A stretch of DNA of 64,000 nt from an uncultured Dechloromonas sp. GTDB lineage: Bacteria; Pseudomonadota; Gammaproteobacteria; Burkholderiales; Rhodocyclaceae. The position numbers and the translations under genes were made by a program. Position 1 is the first letter of the stretch. Each line of letters starts with the position of its first letter. Shown here in pieces: positions 15,043 to 24,636 of this stretch. Location: contig NZ_CAMFKO010000001.1 of the NCBI RefSeq assembly GCF_945957265.1, positions 186,001 through 250,000 of the forward strand, given 5' to 3'. The notes beneath the pieces were generated by a model. It had not been told where the DNA came from, made no database searches, and saw only the letters and a list, made by a program, of their open reading frames with translations.

Positions 15043-16203
15043 ATGGCAAAGCTCTATTACCTCCCCGAACCATATCCTGACGAACTTATCGGGAGCATTT
15101 TGGTTCGAGCTGGCCGTCACCTAGGACATCCCATCAAGAGGATGCACCAGCTTTTGGGGGGCACTCCGAAAAGCCATTGGGCGCTGTTATTCCAGAATCA
15201 ACTCCACCCTATCGCTGCCGCATTGGCGATGCCAGCAGAGGAGTTGCTGTTCAGGCATACCCCATTCCCATACGTCACAGCCTTCCTGAGTCCAGAGCAG
15301 ACGCTTCGCCTGGCAACCTACTATTGCCACTTCCCACAGCTAAAGGCATCAGCGCTATCGCAATCTGCCACGACAGGAGGGGCAATCGCCCGCTATTGCG
15401 AGGAGTGTATTGAAGATGACCACCGAAAGTTTGGAGAAGACTATTGGCACCGGCGCCATAACCTGCCTTTTGTGACCCGCTGCTGGAAACATGGCTCGCT
15501 TCTCAAGATGACTGACCGCAGACGTGTTGGTGTCGCCGTGACTGGACTACCTCACGAACAACAGGGGACGACTGTTGTCCCGGTTTTTGAGGAATACATT
15601 CATTCCTTGCTCGAACCCATCTCTATCGAACTGCTGGATTCAACGTTCCGGCAACCGCCCGAAGCTTGGCAGAGTGGCTATCGAAACATTTCCATGCAGC
15701 GAGACTTCCCCCAACAGGGCAATCTTCTTTCGGCGATTGCGTTATGTGCTGGGTTCGTAGCCTTCTATGGCAAGGCACAGCTTAAGCGTGCAGGCCTGGA
15801 TGTGCCGGACAGACCCAATCCGTGGCCGGTCTCGCTGCTGCGACTAAATGAAACCTCCAATGTATCCGCCAAGCACATCTTGATGCAGGCCTACTTGAAG
15901 TTTGCACCGGTGCCAGATGCGGTTGCAACCACACCTCCTGGGCCACAACCTCTCAATTGCCAGCAGAAGGATGCAGTCTTTGCGAGAGCCATCCGAAAGC
16001 GAGTATCAATGCTGGCAACTGGCACGCGAATAACTGTCACCCAACTGCTAAGCCAGTTGGAAATCCTTCAGCCAGTCCGGCACCACAGAAACGCACTGCC
16101 ACTGACAGCCGCCGCCATTGCTGAATTTCGTCAAACCGAGTTTTCCGAGCGGCAAGCCGGCCGGCGACCACGGAAGAAATACCTCAGTTCTAAAAAGTCC
16201 TAG
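15043..16203 (+). CDS. tniQ: TniQ/TnsD-family target-site selector of a Tn7-like transposon
   Basis: 386 residues starting MAKLYYLPEPYPDELIGSIL, the usual TniQ opening (L/F-P-x-P-x-x-x-E-x-x-x-S). A zinc-binding region follows: C119-x2-C122, then W135-H136-x2-H139 and C147-x2-H150 in YWHRRHNLPFVTRCWKHG, the hallmark of TniQ domains. The C-terminal 200 residues are the variable, DNA-reading part, ending with KKYLSSKKS. TnsD-type TniQ proteins bind a specific attachment site and recruit TnsC. The gene is complete although tnsB and tnsC are broken, and it sits about 220 bases from the island edge in comEC, so it may recognise a site in comEC itself. Confidence 0.88.
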   Translation: MAKLYYLPEPYPDELIGSILVRAGRHLGHPIKRMHQLLGGTPKSHWALLFQNQLHPIAAALAMPAEELLFRHTPFPYVTAFLSPEQTLRLATYYCHFPQLKASALSQSATTGGAIARYCEECIEDDHRKFGEDYWHRRHNLPFVTRCWKHGSLLKMTDRRRVGVAVTGLPHEQQGTTVVPVFEEYIHSLLEPISIELLDSTFRQPPEAWQSGYRNISMQRDFPQQGNLLSAIALCAGFVAFYGKAQLKRAGLDVPDRPNPWPVSLLRLNETSNVSAKHILMQAYLKFAPVPDAVATTPPGPQPLNCQQKDAVFARAIRKRVSMLATGTRITVTQLLSQLEILQPVRHHRNALPLTAAAIAEFRQTEFSERQAGRRPRKKYLSSKKS

Positions 16204-16421
16204 AAAACCAGTACAATTAATTAAATAATTGATACTAAAGTACATTTTATTTAATAACCAAATGTACTGAGCTCAAATTTCTTTTCCTAGCACGCGGAAA
16301 GGGAGAGGCTTTAACCCTCAGTTTTCGTTTTTTGCTGTGGTTTTCGAGTCCAGAAAAACCGGGCTTAAATCTGGCCGGATTTCTAAGTAACCAGCTCAGT
16401 TTTTAATTCTGACTTTCCACC
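16204..16421. repeat. Probable transposon right end with repeated motifs
   Basis: This 218-base AT-rich tract between tniQ and the comEC junction has repeats expected of a Tn7-like end: CTCAGTTTT at 16317-16325 and again at 16395-16403 (78 bases apart), and a related gctcaaattt at 16271-16280. Further in, gtaca/tgtac repeats surround 16211-16266 (e.g. gtacattttatttaataa). The expected terminal 5'-TGT...ACA-3' was not seen exactly at the edge, so the terminus is approximate. Confidence 0.4.
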
Positions 16422-17129
16422 CTGAATGGCCTTCTGGTCGCCGACCGCCAAGGCGACCAGGACGCCGGCGAAGGGGTATTCCGCCTCGGGGAGCATGCGC
16501 CCGAACGAATCGCGCACCGTCTGGCGGAAACGCTCGACGACATAGCCGGGCCGCCACACCATGTCGGCCAGGCGCTGCGGCGGCGTGGCGCGGATGTAGC
16601 CGGTGGCGCGGATATTCCGTTCGAGCAGCCAGGCCTCGTAGTCGAAGACGCCGGGATTGGCGTTGCCATGCGGGCGCTTGAGACGCACCGTGAACCGCCA
16701 GCGCTCGCCGGCGCGCAGGGCGGGCGGCTCGGCTGCTTCGGCCGCGCCCCGCCCCGGATACCAGGACAGCATGATCCTGCCCGGGACAAGCGCGCCGGCC
16801 TGAACCCCGGACACGTCGAACTCGAAACGCGTGCCGCCGGCGAATGCCTGCGGCAAACCGGCAACGACGCCCACCACCTCGACGTCGCGCCCCTCCCATT
16901 CCGCATCCAGCCGGTCGGCGAGGCGGGTTTCGGCCCGCCATCCCGCCCACGAAAACCCGATGGCGACACAGCCGGCGACGGCCAGCATCGGCCAAGGCCG
17001 CTTCCGCCAGAACAGCCCGGGCAGCGCCAGGAGCAGCCCGGCAGCCAGCCAGGGCTCCCATGCCGGCAGGGTCGGCTGCAGCTGCAGGCCGAGGATGCCG
17101 GCGGCGAAGGCGAGAATATTCAGGCGCAT
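16383..17129 (-). pseudogene. comEC: comEC, 5' fragment interrupted by the island
   Basis: Starting at ATG 17129, the frame encodes the N-terminal part of the DNA-uptake channel ComEC: several hydrophobic helices (LNILAFAAGILGLQLQ, WLAAGLLLALPGLFW, MLAVAGCVAIGF), then the soluble OB-fold DUF4131 domain, ending at the conserved VALAVGDQKAIQ. The family normally continues with W-x-x-F-x-x-T-G-x-x-H-L-x-x-I-S-G-L-H and the competence domain. Instead the frame reads about 12 foreign residues and stops at 16383. Native sequence thus ends near 16421, about 236 codons in. Full-length ComEC is about 750-800 residues. DNA translocation during natural transformation should be abolished unless another copy exists. 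Confidence 0.85.
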
Positions 17130-17239
17130 GGCGCAATATTCGGGGAAAGCCCGTCTATCCGCCAGTCATATTCCGGACGCCGGCGGGCAGCCGACGACCG
17201 CCGGTATTGTCAGGCCGGCTTATCCGGGATAATGCAGGC

Positions 17240-17776
17240 ATGCGCCGTTACCTGAAAAAATACCTCCCCGATCACGAAACGATCCGCAACAACCCGTGGC
17301 TGCGGCCTTTCGCGTCGTCGCTGCTGCATCCGCGGCTGTGGCACCTGAACCGCCATTCGGCGGCCGGCGCGGTCGCCGCCGGGCTGTTCTGCGGCCTGAT
17401 TCCCGGGCCGCTGCAGATGCTCGGCGCGGCGGCGTGCGCCCTGGTCTTTCGGGTCAACCTGCCGCTGGCCATGCTGGTCACGCTGTACACCAACCCGTTC
17501 ACCATCGTGCCGCTCTACCTGGTGGCGTACCAGATCGGCCGGGCGACCATCGGGGAAAGCAACGGCTTCGTCGCGCCACCGAATGTCGACGTGGCGAATT
17601 TCATCGGCTGGACCGAGGCCATGCAACAGTGGATGCTGGCGGCCGCCAAGCCGCTCGGCATCGGCCTGCTCGTGCTGGCCTGCGGGCTGGCCGTGGCAGG
17701 CTATTTCGCCACGCAGGCGGCGTGGCGGATCTGGCTGATCGCCGCCTGGCGGCGGCGCAAATCGATCAGGTCTTGA
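17240..17776 (+). CDS. DUF2062 membrane protein
   Basis: A 178-residue protein from ATG 17240, divergent to comEC. It carries the DUF2062 block: [28 protein letters not shown], then [21 protein letters not shown], with about three to four membrane helices and a basic end. Function is not established; in other bacteria it lies next to glycosyltransferase or comEC genes. Its 3' end overlaps that of the convergent chemoreceptor gene by 11 bases. The long upstream open frame (from 16844) is high-GC noise. Confidence 0.85.
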   Translation: MRRYLKKYLPDHETIRNNPWLRPFASSLLHPRLWHLNRHSAAGAVAAGLFCGLIPGPLQMLGAAACALVFRVNLPLAMLVTLYTNPFTIVPLYLVAYQIGRATIGESNGFVAPPNVDVANFIGWTEAMQQWMLAAAKPLGIGLLVLACGLAVAGYFATQAAWRIWLIAAWRRRKSIRS

Positions 17777-19781
17777 AGCGGGCGATCGCGCTGGTCAGCG
17801 CGTGAGCCAGGTTGCGCAGCGTCTCGGCCGTCTGGGCGTTACCGGCGACCGCCACGTTGTTCTCCTCGGCCATCTGGGCAATCCGCTCGACGCTCTGGGC
17901 GATTTCGGTGCTTGCCGAGGTCTGTTCGCGCAGGGCGACCGAGATTTCCGAGACGGCATCCAGCACCTGGCGCGACTGCGTCTGCACCTGGCTGATCGCG
18001 TTGCCCGCCAGTTGCGCCTGATGCACGCCCGCCGCGACACGCCCCACGCCTTCCTTCATGCTCGACACGGCGGTTGCCGTGCCGGACTGGATGGCGCCGA
18101 TCATGCCCGAGATTTCCTGCGTCGACTTGGCGGTCCGCTCGGCCAGCTTGCGCACTTCGTCGGCGACGACGGCGAAACCGCGCCCGGACTCGCCGGCACG
18201 CGCCGCCTCGATGGCCGCATTGAGCGCCAGCAGGTTGGTCTGATCGGCGATGTCCTTGATGGTATCGACGATGGCGGAAATCTGCCCCGACTGCTGTCCC
18301 AGCGCCTCGACCGCCGCCGCCGACTGGTTGACCGTATGGGCGATGGCCTGGATTTCATCGACCACGCCATGCACGATCCGTCCACCTTCGGCCGCCACTT
18401 CATCCGAGCGACGCGAGTATTCCTGGGCGTCCTGGGCATTCTTGGCAATGTGGTCGATACCCACCGTCGTTTCCTCGACGGCAGCGGCCATGCTCGATGC
18501 CGAATCGCTCTGCGACGAGCTGCTGGCCGAAATCTGCTGGCTTGACGAGGCGACCTGCTCCGAGGCGTCGTTGATCCGGTGCACATCCCGCTGGACGCCG
18601 CCGAGCAAGGTGCGGAACGAGGCGGCCATGTCGTTGAAGTCCTTGCCCGCAGCGTGCAGCTCATCAGTCCCGTGATTGTCGAATTCCACCGTCAGATCGC
18701 CATCCGCGAGACGGCGCGCGCCCTGCGAGAAGTTATGGACGCTGTTGATGACGGAATAATAGGTGCCGATACCCAGATAGCCGACGACGAGGATGATCAG
18801 GATGGCGATGATGAAGTTGAAAGCCAGCGTCCGCTTGGCTTCGTCGATGCGCTTCTGGAGCTGCTGCTCGAATTGCGGGATCAGGGTGTCGTACATCACC
18901 TTGTAGCCCAGATCGAGAACCTGGGTCACCTGATCGAAGTAGGCCTGGGGCGGCGTTTCGAACTTCTCGCCGATGATGTCGTTGCGTACCAGCGCAAAAA
19001 TCCGCTCGGCCCCGTCGGAAAACTCCTTGGCAGGCGCCGCCAGTGCTCCCTGCAGGGTCGGCGCGTAGCGCAACACCTTTTCCACGTTGATGTTCTGCGC
19101 CTGCAGCGTGCCGGTCATCTGGGCGATCTGCGAAGCCAGGTCGATGCGCATCTGCGGCGACAGTTCCTTCTTGGTCAGCACGCCGGTGCCGCGCGCCCGC
19201 GTGATGCCGAGCTGCTCCAGGACCGCCGGCATCTTGGTGACGACGGTATCCATGAAGTAATAGGTATCCATCGCCGGATCGAGCGTCAGCTCCGAGTCGT
19301 CGGCGGTATCGCCCATGAACTGCAGGACCTTGGCAACCATTTGCGAATGGCGCTTGATATTGTCCGGGGCGGGCCAGGACAGGCCCTGGGCGCGGATTTC
19401 ATCCCAATCCTGCCGTATCGACTTCCAGCGCGCGCCCTCGCGCAGCGTCGCGGACAGGGTCGTTTCGACCGCCGAAACCGCCTCGCTGACTTCCTTTTCC
19501 TTGGCTGCCCGCTTGTCCTTCATCGCCTCGTTGCCGCTGAGGACGCCCGAGGACAAGCCCCGGTGCTGCTGCATGAACTGCGCCATCTTGTTCAGGGGCT
19601 TGATCATGCTCAAGCCTTCCAGCTCGTGGCGTGCCGTCACGATATCCCGGTTGAGAGAGGAGAAAACCGAAAACAGCAGCAGGACGATGACGATACCGAC
19701 CGCGGCGCCGAGCAGCATGAACTTGCTGCGGTAGCGCAGATTGTTCATCAAGGCGACCGCCGGCGAAAAAAGTGCTTGCAT
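17766..19781 (-). CDS. Methyl-accepting chemotaxis protein with NIT-like periplasmic sensor
   Basis: 671 residues from ATG 19781; the SD GGGGAG sits 7 bases before this codon and only 1 before ATG 19787. TM1 about 20-42, TM2 about 320-342. The 275-residue periplasmic part is all-helical and opens with [16 protein letters not shown], the Q-x-x-R-G-x-S motif of NIT (nitrate/nitrite sensing) domains. A HAMP domain and a long cytoplasmic coiled coil follow, with the tip motif around [40 protein letters not shown], which couples to CheA/CheW. No che genes are near. It convergently overlaps the DUF2062 gene. Confidence 0.93.
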   Translation of the reverse strand: MQALFSPAVALMNNLRYRSKFMLLGAAVGIVIVLLLFSVFSSLNRDIVTARHELEGLSMIKPLNKMAQFMQQHRGLSSGVLSGNEAMKDKRAAKEKEVSEAVSAVETTLSATLREGARWKSIRQDWDEIRAQGLSWPAPDNIKRHSQMVAKVLQFMGDTADDSELTLDPAMDTYYFMDTVVTKMPAVLEQLGITRARGTGVLTKKELSPQMRIDLASQIAQMTGTLQAQNINVEKVLRYAPTLQGALAAPAKEFSDGAERIFALVRNDIIGEKFETPPQAYFDQVTQVLDLGYKVMYDTLIPQFEQQLQKRIDEAKRTLAFNFIIAILIILVVGYLGIGTYYSVINSVHNFSQGARRLADGDLTVEFDNHGTDELHAAGKDFNDMAASFRTLLGGVQRDVHRINDASEQVASSSQQISASSSSQSDSASSMAAAVEETTVGIDHIAKNAQDAQEYSRRSDEVAAEGGRIVHGVVDEIQAIAHTVNQSAAAVEALGQQSGQISAIVDTIKDIADQTNLLALNAAIEAARAGESGRGFAVVADEVRKLAERTAKSTQEISGMIGAIQSGTATAVSSMKEGVGRVAAGVHQAQLAGNAISQVQTQSRQVLDAVSEISVALREQTSASTEIAQSVERIAQMAEENNVAVAGNAQTAETLRNLAHALTSAIARFKT

Positions 19782-19861
19782 TTTCATACTCCCCAACAAA
19801 CGGCAAAGAAGTCAGTTTTAATAAATTCTTGCAATTATGCCATATTGTAGGGGTGTTGTAA

Positions 19862-20539
19862 CTATGTGTCTAGAACCCCGTCATTTAATTTCAAGATGCG
19901 ATCCGCCTTCGCAGCCAGCTGCAGGTCGTGGGTCACCAGAATCAGGCTGGCCTTTTGCGAGCGTACCCGTTCGATCAACAGCCCGAACACGACGGATGCC
20001 GTATGACTATCCAGGTTGCCGGTTGGTTCGTCGGCCAGCAGGCACGAAGGCTGGCTGACCAGCGCCCGGGCGATCGCCGCCCGCTGGCGCTCGCCGCCGG
20101 AAAGTTCGCCCGGGCGGTGCTCCAGGCGGTGCCCGAGGCCGACCGCGGCGAGCGTTTCGGCGGCCTTCTCCAGCGCCACCGCCCGCTTTTCGCGACGAAT
20201 CAGCAGCGGCATGGCGACGTTTTCCAGTGCCGAAAACTCCGGCAGCAGGTGATGGAACTGATACACGAAACCAAGGTGCCGGTTGCGCCAGTCGCCACGC
20301 TGCGCCTCGTTGAGCGAGGAGAACTCCCGGCCCATCAGGGAAACGTCGCCCGCCGTCGGCTTGTCGAGGCCGCCCAGCAGATGCAGCAAGGTACTCTTGC
20401 CCGACCCCGAGGCGCCGACGATGGCGATGGTTTCGCCCGCCATCACGCTCAGGTCGACAGCCGAAAGGACGGGCACTTCCAGTCCGCCGCCACGAAACAC
20501 CTTGGTCACGCCGCGGGCGATCAGGATGGCTTCACTCAT
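19862..20539 (-). CDS. lolD: LolD, lipoprotein-releasing ABC ATPase
   Basis: 225 residues with Walker [10 protein letters not shown], the LolD-characteristic [21 protein letters not shown] (Q-loop plus Lol motif), signature [15 protein letters not shown], Walker [12 protein letters not shown] and switch His in LILVTHD. LolD hydrolyses ATP at the inner membrane to drive release of mature lipoproteins to the carrier LolA. Its start overlaps the end of the permease gene by 8 bases, so the two are translated together. lolA lies elsewhere, at 48275-48895. Confidence 0.95.
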   Translation of the reverse strand: MSEAILIARGVTKVFRGGGLEVPVLSAVDLSVMAGETIAIVGASGSGKSTLLHLLGGLDKPTAGDVSLMGREFSSLNEAQRGDWRNRHLGFVYQFHHLLPEFSALENVAMPLLIRREKRAVALEKAAETLAAVGLGHRLEHRPGELSGGERQRAAIARALVSQPSCLLADEPTGNLDSHTASVVFGLLIERVRSQKASLILVTHDLQLAAKADRILKLNDGVLDT

Positions 20540-21779
20540 AGCGCAGGGCCTCCGCCGGATTGACGCGGGAAGCCCGCCAGCTGGGATACAGGGTGGCGAG
20601 CAGCGCGAGCACGAAGGCGATCAGCGTGACGCCCCAGACATCGCCCCATTGCAGGTCGGACGGCAGGTCGGAAATGTAATAGACCTCCTTGGACAGGAAA
20701 TGCACGCCGAGCAGGCGCTCGATGAAGGGCACCACCACGTCGATATTCAGCGCCAGCGCGACGCCGCCGGCGATCCCCAGGCCCAGCCCGATGAAGCCGA
20801 CGAGCGCCCCCTGGATCACGAACACCGCCATGATCGACAGGGGCCGCGCGCCCAGCGTGCGCAGGATGGCGATATCGGCCTGCTTGTCGGTCACCGCCAT
20901 GACCAGGGTGGATACCAGGTTGAAGGCGGCCACGGCGACGATCAGCGAGAGAATGATGAACATCATGTTCTTCTCGATCTGCACGGCGCGGAAGAAGTTG
21001 GCGTGGCTCTTGGTCCAGTCGTGCAGGTAGGCGTCGGCGTCGATGTAGCGGACCAGTTCGCGGGCGATGCGCGGCGCCTGGAACAGGTCGTCGACCTTGA
21101 GGCGCACGCCGGTCACCCGGTCGTCCATCTGGTAAAGCTTCTGCGCGTCCTCGAGATTGATCAGCGCCAGCCCGGAATCGTATTCGTACATGCCGACCTC
21201 GAAGATGCCGACCACGCGGAAGGACTTCAGGCGCGGCACCACGCCGGCCGGCGTCACCGTGCCCTGCGGCGCGATCAGCGTCACCTTGTCGCCGGTGAAG
21301 ACGCGCAGCGAGCGCGCCAGGTCGGCGCCGAGGACGACCCCGAACTCGCCCGGACGCAGGTCGTCGAGGCTGCCGCTCTGGATGGTCTTGCGGAAATCCG
21401 CCACCTTGTCTTCCTGGTCGGGCAGGATGCCGCGCACGATGGTGCCCTTGACGCCCCCATCGACGCTGAACATCCCCTGCGACTGCACGAAGGGCGCCGT
21501 CGCGCGGACCTCCGGATGCTTCATCGCCTGCTGCGCGATCGCCGGCCAGCCGGTCAGTTCGCCGTTGATGCCGGTGATCTGGATATGCGAGGCGACGCCG
21601 AGGATGCGCGTGCGCAGCTCCTTCTGGAAGCCGTTCATCACCGAGAGGACGACGATCAGCGCCGCCACGCCGAGCCCGATGCCGAGCATCGAGATCAGGG
21701 AAATGAATGAAATGAAATGGTTGCGTCGCTTGGCCCGCGTGTAGCGCAGGCCGATCAACAGTTCGTAGGGCAATGCCAT
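20532..21779 (-). CDS. lolC: LolC/LolE, lipoprotein-releasing permease
   Basis: 415 residues from ATG 21779 ([22 protein letters not shown]), the typical start of LolC/LolE; the frame is open far upstream but that part is antisense of the next gene. TM1 at about 20-45 ([26 protein letters not shown]), a 220-residue periplasmic domain, then three C-terminal FtsX helices (about 270-300, 315-345, 375-400). Only one Lol permease gene is present here, as in many betaproteobacteria where a single LolF/LolCE-type protein may act as a homodimer with LolD. It forms an operon with lolD. Confidence 0.93.
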   Translation of the reverse strand: MALPYELLIGLRYTRAKRRNHFISFISLISMLGIGLGVAALIVVLSVMNGFQKELRTRILGVASHIQITGINGELTGWPAIAQQAMKHPEVRATAPFVQSQGMFSVDGGVKGTIVRGILPDQEDKVADFRKTIQSGSLDDLRPGEFGVVLGADLARSLRVFTGDKVTLIAPQGTVTPAGVVPRLKSFRVVGIFEVGMYEYDSGLALINLEDAQKLYQMDDRVTGVRLKVDDLFQAPRIARELVRYIDADAYLHDWTKSHANFFRAVQIEKNMMFIILSLIVAVAAFNLVSTLVMAVTDKQADIAILRTLGARPLSIMAVFVIQGALVGFIGLGLGIAGGVALALNIDVVVPFIERLLGVHFLSKEVYYISDLPSDLQWGDVWGVTLIAFVLALLATLYPSWRASRVNPAEALRYE

Positions 21780-21860
21780 TCGTATGCTAGCGGGCGTGAA
21801 AAGTCGCCATGGTACACTCTTCGGCCTCATCCCACCCTGACCGAACCGCGAACGCTTCCC

Positions 21861-22895
21861 GTGCACCTCACCCTGCTTGTCCCCGAACTGATCTGGCCTG
21901 AACCGAACGACCAACTGACCCTCGGGAAGCTCTCGGTGCCGGGCTTCGAATGGCTGGCCGCCCGCGCCCGCCTCGACCGCCGGCCGAAACAGGCTTTCGA
22001 AATCGCGCTCGCCCGGCTGTTCGGCACCGACGACATGCCCTTCGGCCCGCTGCGCCTGCTCGGCGAAGCCATCGGCGATGCGGCCCGCGACGGCCACTGG
22101 CTGTGCGCCGACCCGGTCCACCTGCGCTTTCACCATGAGCGCATCGTGCTCGCCGACGCCGGCGCCTTCGACGTGGACGACGACGAAGCCACGGCCCTCG
22201 CCGGCGCCCTGAACGAAACCTTTGCCGACGTCGGCCGCTTCCACGTCGCCACCGCCCGCCGCTGGTACCTGCGCCTCCACGAAGCCGTCGACCACCCGGT
22301 CGAACCGCTGTCGACCATGGCCGGCCGGCGCATGGACGGCGAACTGTCCGGCAAGGAAAGCCGCCTCACCCGCTGGCTCAACGAAGTGCAGATGTTCCTC
22401 CACGGCCACCCGGTCAACGCCAGGCGCCAGGCCGCAGGCAAGCCGGCCATCAACAGCCTGTGGCTGTGGGGAGGCGGAACCCTGCCGGCGCTGCAGACCG
22501 CCGCCTGGTCGGCGGTCTCGACCTGCAACCCGCTGGCGACCGGACTGGCCCTGGCTTCGGGCATCCCCGCCGAGCCGCTGCCGGCCAGCCTGGCCGAACT
22601 GCTCGAACGCGCCAAGGGCGACCGCCAGCTGGTCGTCCTCGACGCCCTGCTGCCGCCCGTGCTGTACGAGGACGGCCAAGCCTGGAAACAGGCCTGGCAG
22701 GCGCTGGATGACGACTGGTTCGCCCCGCTGCAGGGCGCCGCCGGCCGCCGCATCGAAAGCCTGAGCATCGTCGCCCCGACCATCTACGGCGAGCTGACCT
22801 GGACCCTGCGCGGCAAGGACCGCTGGAAATTCTGGCGCCAGGGCCGCCCGCTCGCCGCCCTCGCCAGGGAACTGGCCGAAGGAAACGCTTCGTGA
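21861..22895 (+). CDS. ApgM-like (cofactor-independent phosphoglycerate mutase-like) protein upstream of recJ
   Basis: 344 residues from GTG 21861. The sequence belongs to a proteobacterial family often annotated as regulator or phosphoglycerate mutase-like, placed next to recJ. Visible segments: LTLLVPELIWPEP at the start, WLCADPVHLRFHHERIVL, LNEVQMFLHGHPVN and PAINSLWLWGGG. Metal-binding motifs of true phosphoglycerate mutases (D-G-x-G-D) are not obvious, so catalytic function is doubtful. The stop overlaps the recJ start (GTGA at 22892-22895), so the two genes are translationally coupled. Confidence 0.75.
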   Translation: MHLTLLVPELIWPEPNDQLTLGKLSVPGFEWLAARARLDRRPKQAFEIALARLFGTDDMPFGPLRLLGEAIGDAARDGHWLCADPVHLRFHHERIVLADAGAFDVDDDEATALAGALNETFADVGRFHVATARRWYLRLHEAVDHPVEPLSTMAGRRMDGELSGKESRLTRWLNEVQMFLHGHPVNARRQAAGKPAINSLWLWGGGTLPALQTAAWSAVSTCNPLATGLALASGIPAEPLPASLAELLERAKGDRQLVVLDALLPPVLYEDGQAWKQAWQALDDDWFAPLQGAAGRRIESLSIVAPTIYGELTWTLRGKDRWKFWRQGRPLAALARELAEGNAS

Positions 22896-24580
22896 CCCGA
22901 ATCACCACCCGCAGCGCCCCGCCCCGTGTCGTCTGGCAACTCGAACAGCAGGGGCTGCACCCGCTGCTCGCCCGCCTCTACGCCGCGCGCGGCATCACCG
23001 ACAAGGCCGAGCTCGACTACGAGCTGAAGTCGCTGATCCCGCCCGCCGCCCTGACCCACGCCGGCGACGCCGCGCAACTGCTGGCCGACGCCATCGAGGC
23101 CGAGGCCAAGCTGCTGATCATCGGCGACTACGACTGCGACGGCGCCACCGCCACCGCCGTCGGCATGCGCGCCCTGAAGGCGCTCGGCGCCGATGTCGAC
23201 TTCCTGCTTCCCGACCGCTTCAAGCTCGGCTACGGCCTGTCGCCGGAAATCGTCGATGTCGCAGCCGAGCAGTCGCCCGACCTGATCATCACCGTCGACA
23301 ACGGCATCGCCAGCCTCGAAGGGGTCGCCCGCGCCCAGCAGCACGGCATCGCCACGCTGATCACCGACCACCACCTGCCCGGCGACACGCTGCCCGACGC
23401 CGAGTGCATCGTGAACCCCAACCAGCCCGGCTGCGATTTCCCGTCCAAGTGCATCGCCGGCGTCGGCGTCATGTTCTACGTGATGCTCGCCCTGCGCGCC
23501 GAACTGCGCGAACGCGGTTATTTTGCCGAGCGCCCGGAACCCAACTTCGCCAACCTGCTCGACCTCGTCGCGCTGGGCACGGTCGCCGACGTGGTCAAGC
23601 TCGACCGCAACAACCGCATCCTGGTCAGCCAGGGCCTGAAGCGCATGCGCGCCGGCCACATGCAGACCGGCATCGCCGCCCTGTTCAAGGCCGCCGCCCG
23701 CGATCCGAAGCGCGCCACCGCCTTCGACCTCGGCTTCCTGCTCGGCCCGCGCCTCAATGCCGCCGGCCGCCTGGCAGACATGCGCCTCGGCGTCGAATGC
23801 CTGCTCACCGACGACCCGGCACGCGCCCTGAGCATCGCCCAGCAACTCGACAACTTCAACCGCGAGCGCCGCGAAATCGAGGCCGGCATGCAGGAACAGG
23901 CGCTGCACCTGCTCGAGTCGATGGTCGTCGACGATGCCGCCGCCGGCATCGCGCTGTTCGACGCCGGCTGGCACGAAGGCGTCGTCGGCATCCTCGCCTC
24001 GCGCATCAAGGACCGCCTGCACCGCCCGGTGTTCGCCTTCGCGCCCGGCGAAGGCGGCATCATCAAGGGTTCCGGCCGCTCCATCCCCGGCCTCCACCTG
24101 CGCGATGCGCTCGACCTCGTCGCCAAGCGCCAGCCCGGCCTGCTGGTACGCTTCGGCGGCCACGCCATGGCGGCCGGCGCCACCCTGCGCGAAGGCGACT
24201 TCGAACGCTTCAGCGAGACTTTCGCCGCCGTCGCCAGGGAACTGCTAGCCCCGGCCGACCTGACCCGCACGCTGGAAACCGACGGCAACCTCGAAGGCGG
24301 CTACCTGTCGCTGGAAGCCGCCCGCCTGCTGGAAAACGAAATCTGGGGCCAGGGTTTCCCGGCGCCGCTGTTCGTCGATGAATTCGATGTCGAACAGCAG
24401 CGCGTGCTCAAGGAAAAGCACCTCAAGCTGCGCCTGCGCAAGGGCAACAGCCGCATCGACGCCATCCAGTTCAACTTCGCAACCCAGCCCGGCAACCGCA
24501 CCCGGGCCGCCTACCGGCTGGCGATCAACGAGTACATGGGCGTCGAAAACCCGCAGCTGATGGTCGAATACCTGGAATGA
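22892..24580 (+). CDS. recJ: RecJ single-stranded DNA 5'-3' exonuclease
   Basis: 562 residues, normal length. DHH-phosphoesterase core: DYDCDG at 79-84 (motif I), DNG at 136-138, TDHH at 158-161 (the DHH motif), then the DHHA1 domain with SGRSIPGLHLRDAL and GGHAMAAGATL, followed by an OB-fold. All metal-binding Asp/His residues are present, so it should be an active Mn/Mg-dependent exonuclease in RecF-pathway recombination and mismatch repair. It starts at GTG 22892 inside the stop region of the ApgM-like gene. Confidence 0.96.
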   Translation: MTRITTRSAPPRVVWQLEQQGLHPLLARLYAARGITDKAELDYELKSLIPPAALTHAGDAAQLLADAIEAEAKLLIIGDYDCDGATATAVGMRALKALGADVDFLLPDRFKLGYGLSPEIVDVAAEQSPDLIITVDNGIASLEGVARAQQHGIATLITDHHLPGDTLPDAECIVNPNQPGCDFPSKCIAGVGVMFYVMLALRAELRERGYFAERPEPNFANLLDLVALGTVADVVKLDRNNRILVSQGLKRMRAGHMQTGIAALFKAAARDPKRATAFDLGFLLGPRLNAAGRLADMRLGVECLLTDDPARALSIAQQLDNFNRERREIEAGMQEQALHLLESMVVDDAAAGIALFDAGWHEGVVGILASRIKDRLHRPVFAFAPGEGGIIKGSGRSIPGLHLRDALDLVAKRQPGLLVRFGGHAMAAGATLREGDFERFSETFAAVARELLAPADLTRTLETDGNLEGGYLSLEAARLLENEIWGQGFPAPLFVDEFDVEQQRVLKEKHLKLRLRKGNSRIDAIQFNFATQPGNRTRAAYRLAINEYMGVENPQLMVEYLE

Positions 24581-24636
24581 AGCCGGCCGGGACGTCGGCA
24601 AGCCCGCCGACGCGGCCCCGATAGCCGCCCGGCCGG

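Larger units (their letters stand above)
1..16421. mobile_element. Tn7-like genomic island (partly decayed), right boundary inside comEC
   Basis: This segment is visibly less GC-rich than the rest and contains pieces of a Tn7-type transposition module: the C-terminal part of TnsB (2286-3147), the N-terminal part of a TnsC ATPase (3137-3649) and an intact TniQ/TnsD-family protein (15043-16203) beside the boundary. Its right edge lies at about 16418-16421, where the comEC reading frame turns into unrelated sequence. The left edge is outside the window. Cargo includes a HIT-HNH pair, regulators, an ABC exporter and repair-related genes. With tnsB and tnsC truncated it cannot move on its own gene set unless a second copy exists to the left. 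Whether the whole 16.4 kb came as one unit or accreted in steps cannot be seen here. Confidence 0.7.

Noticed and set aside
14770..15120. Minus-strand frame of 116 residues with a protein-like segment in the SRAP-tniQ gap
   Set aside because: The segment in the gap (14895-15042) looks somewhat protein-like, but the frame overlaps both flanking genes and no family, start site or SD supports it.
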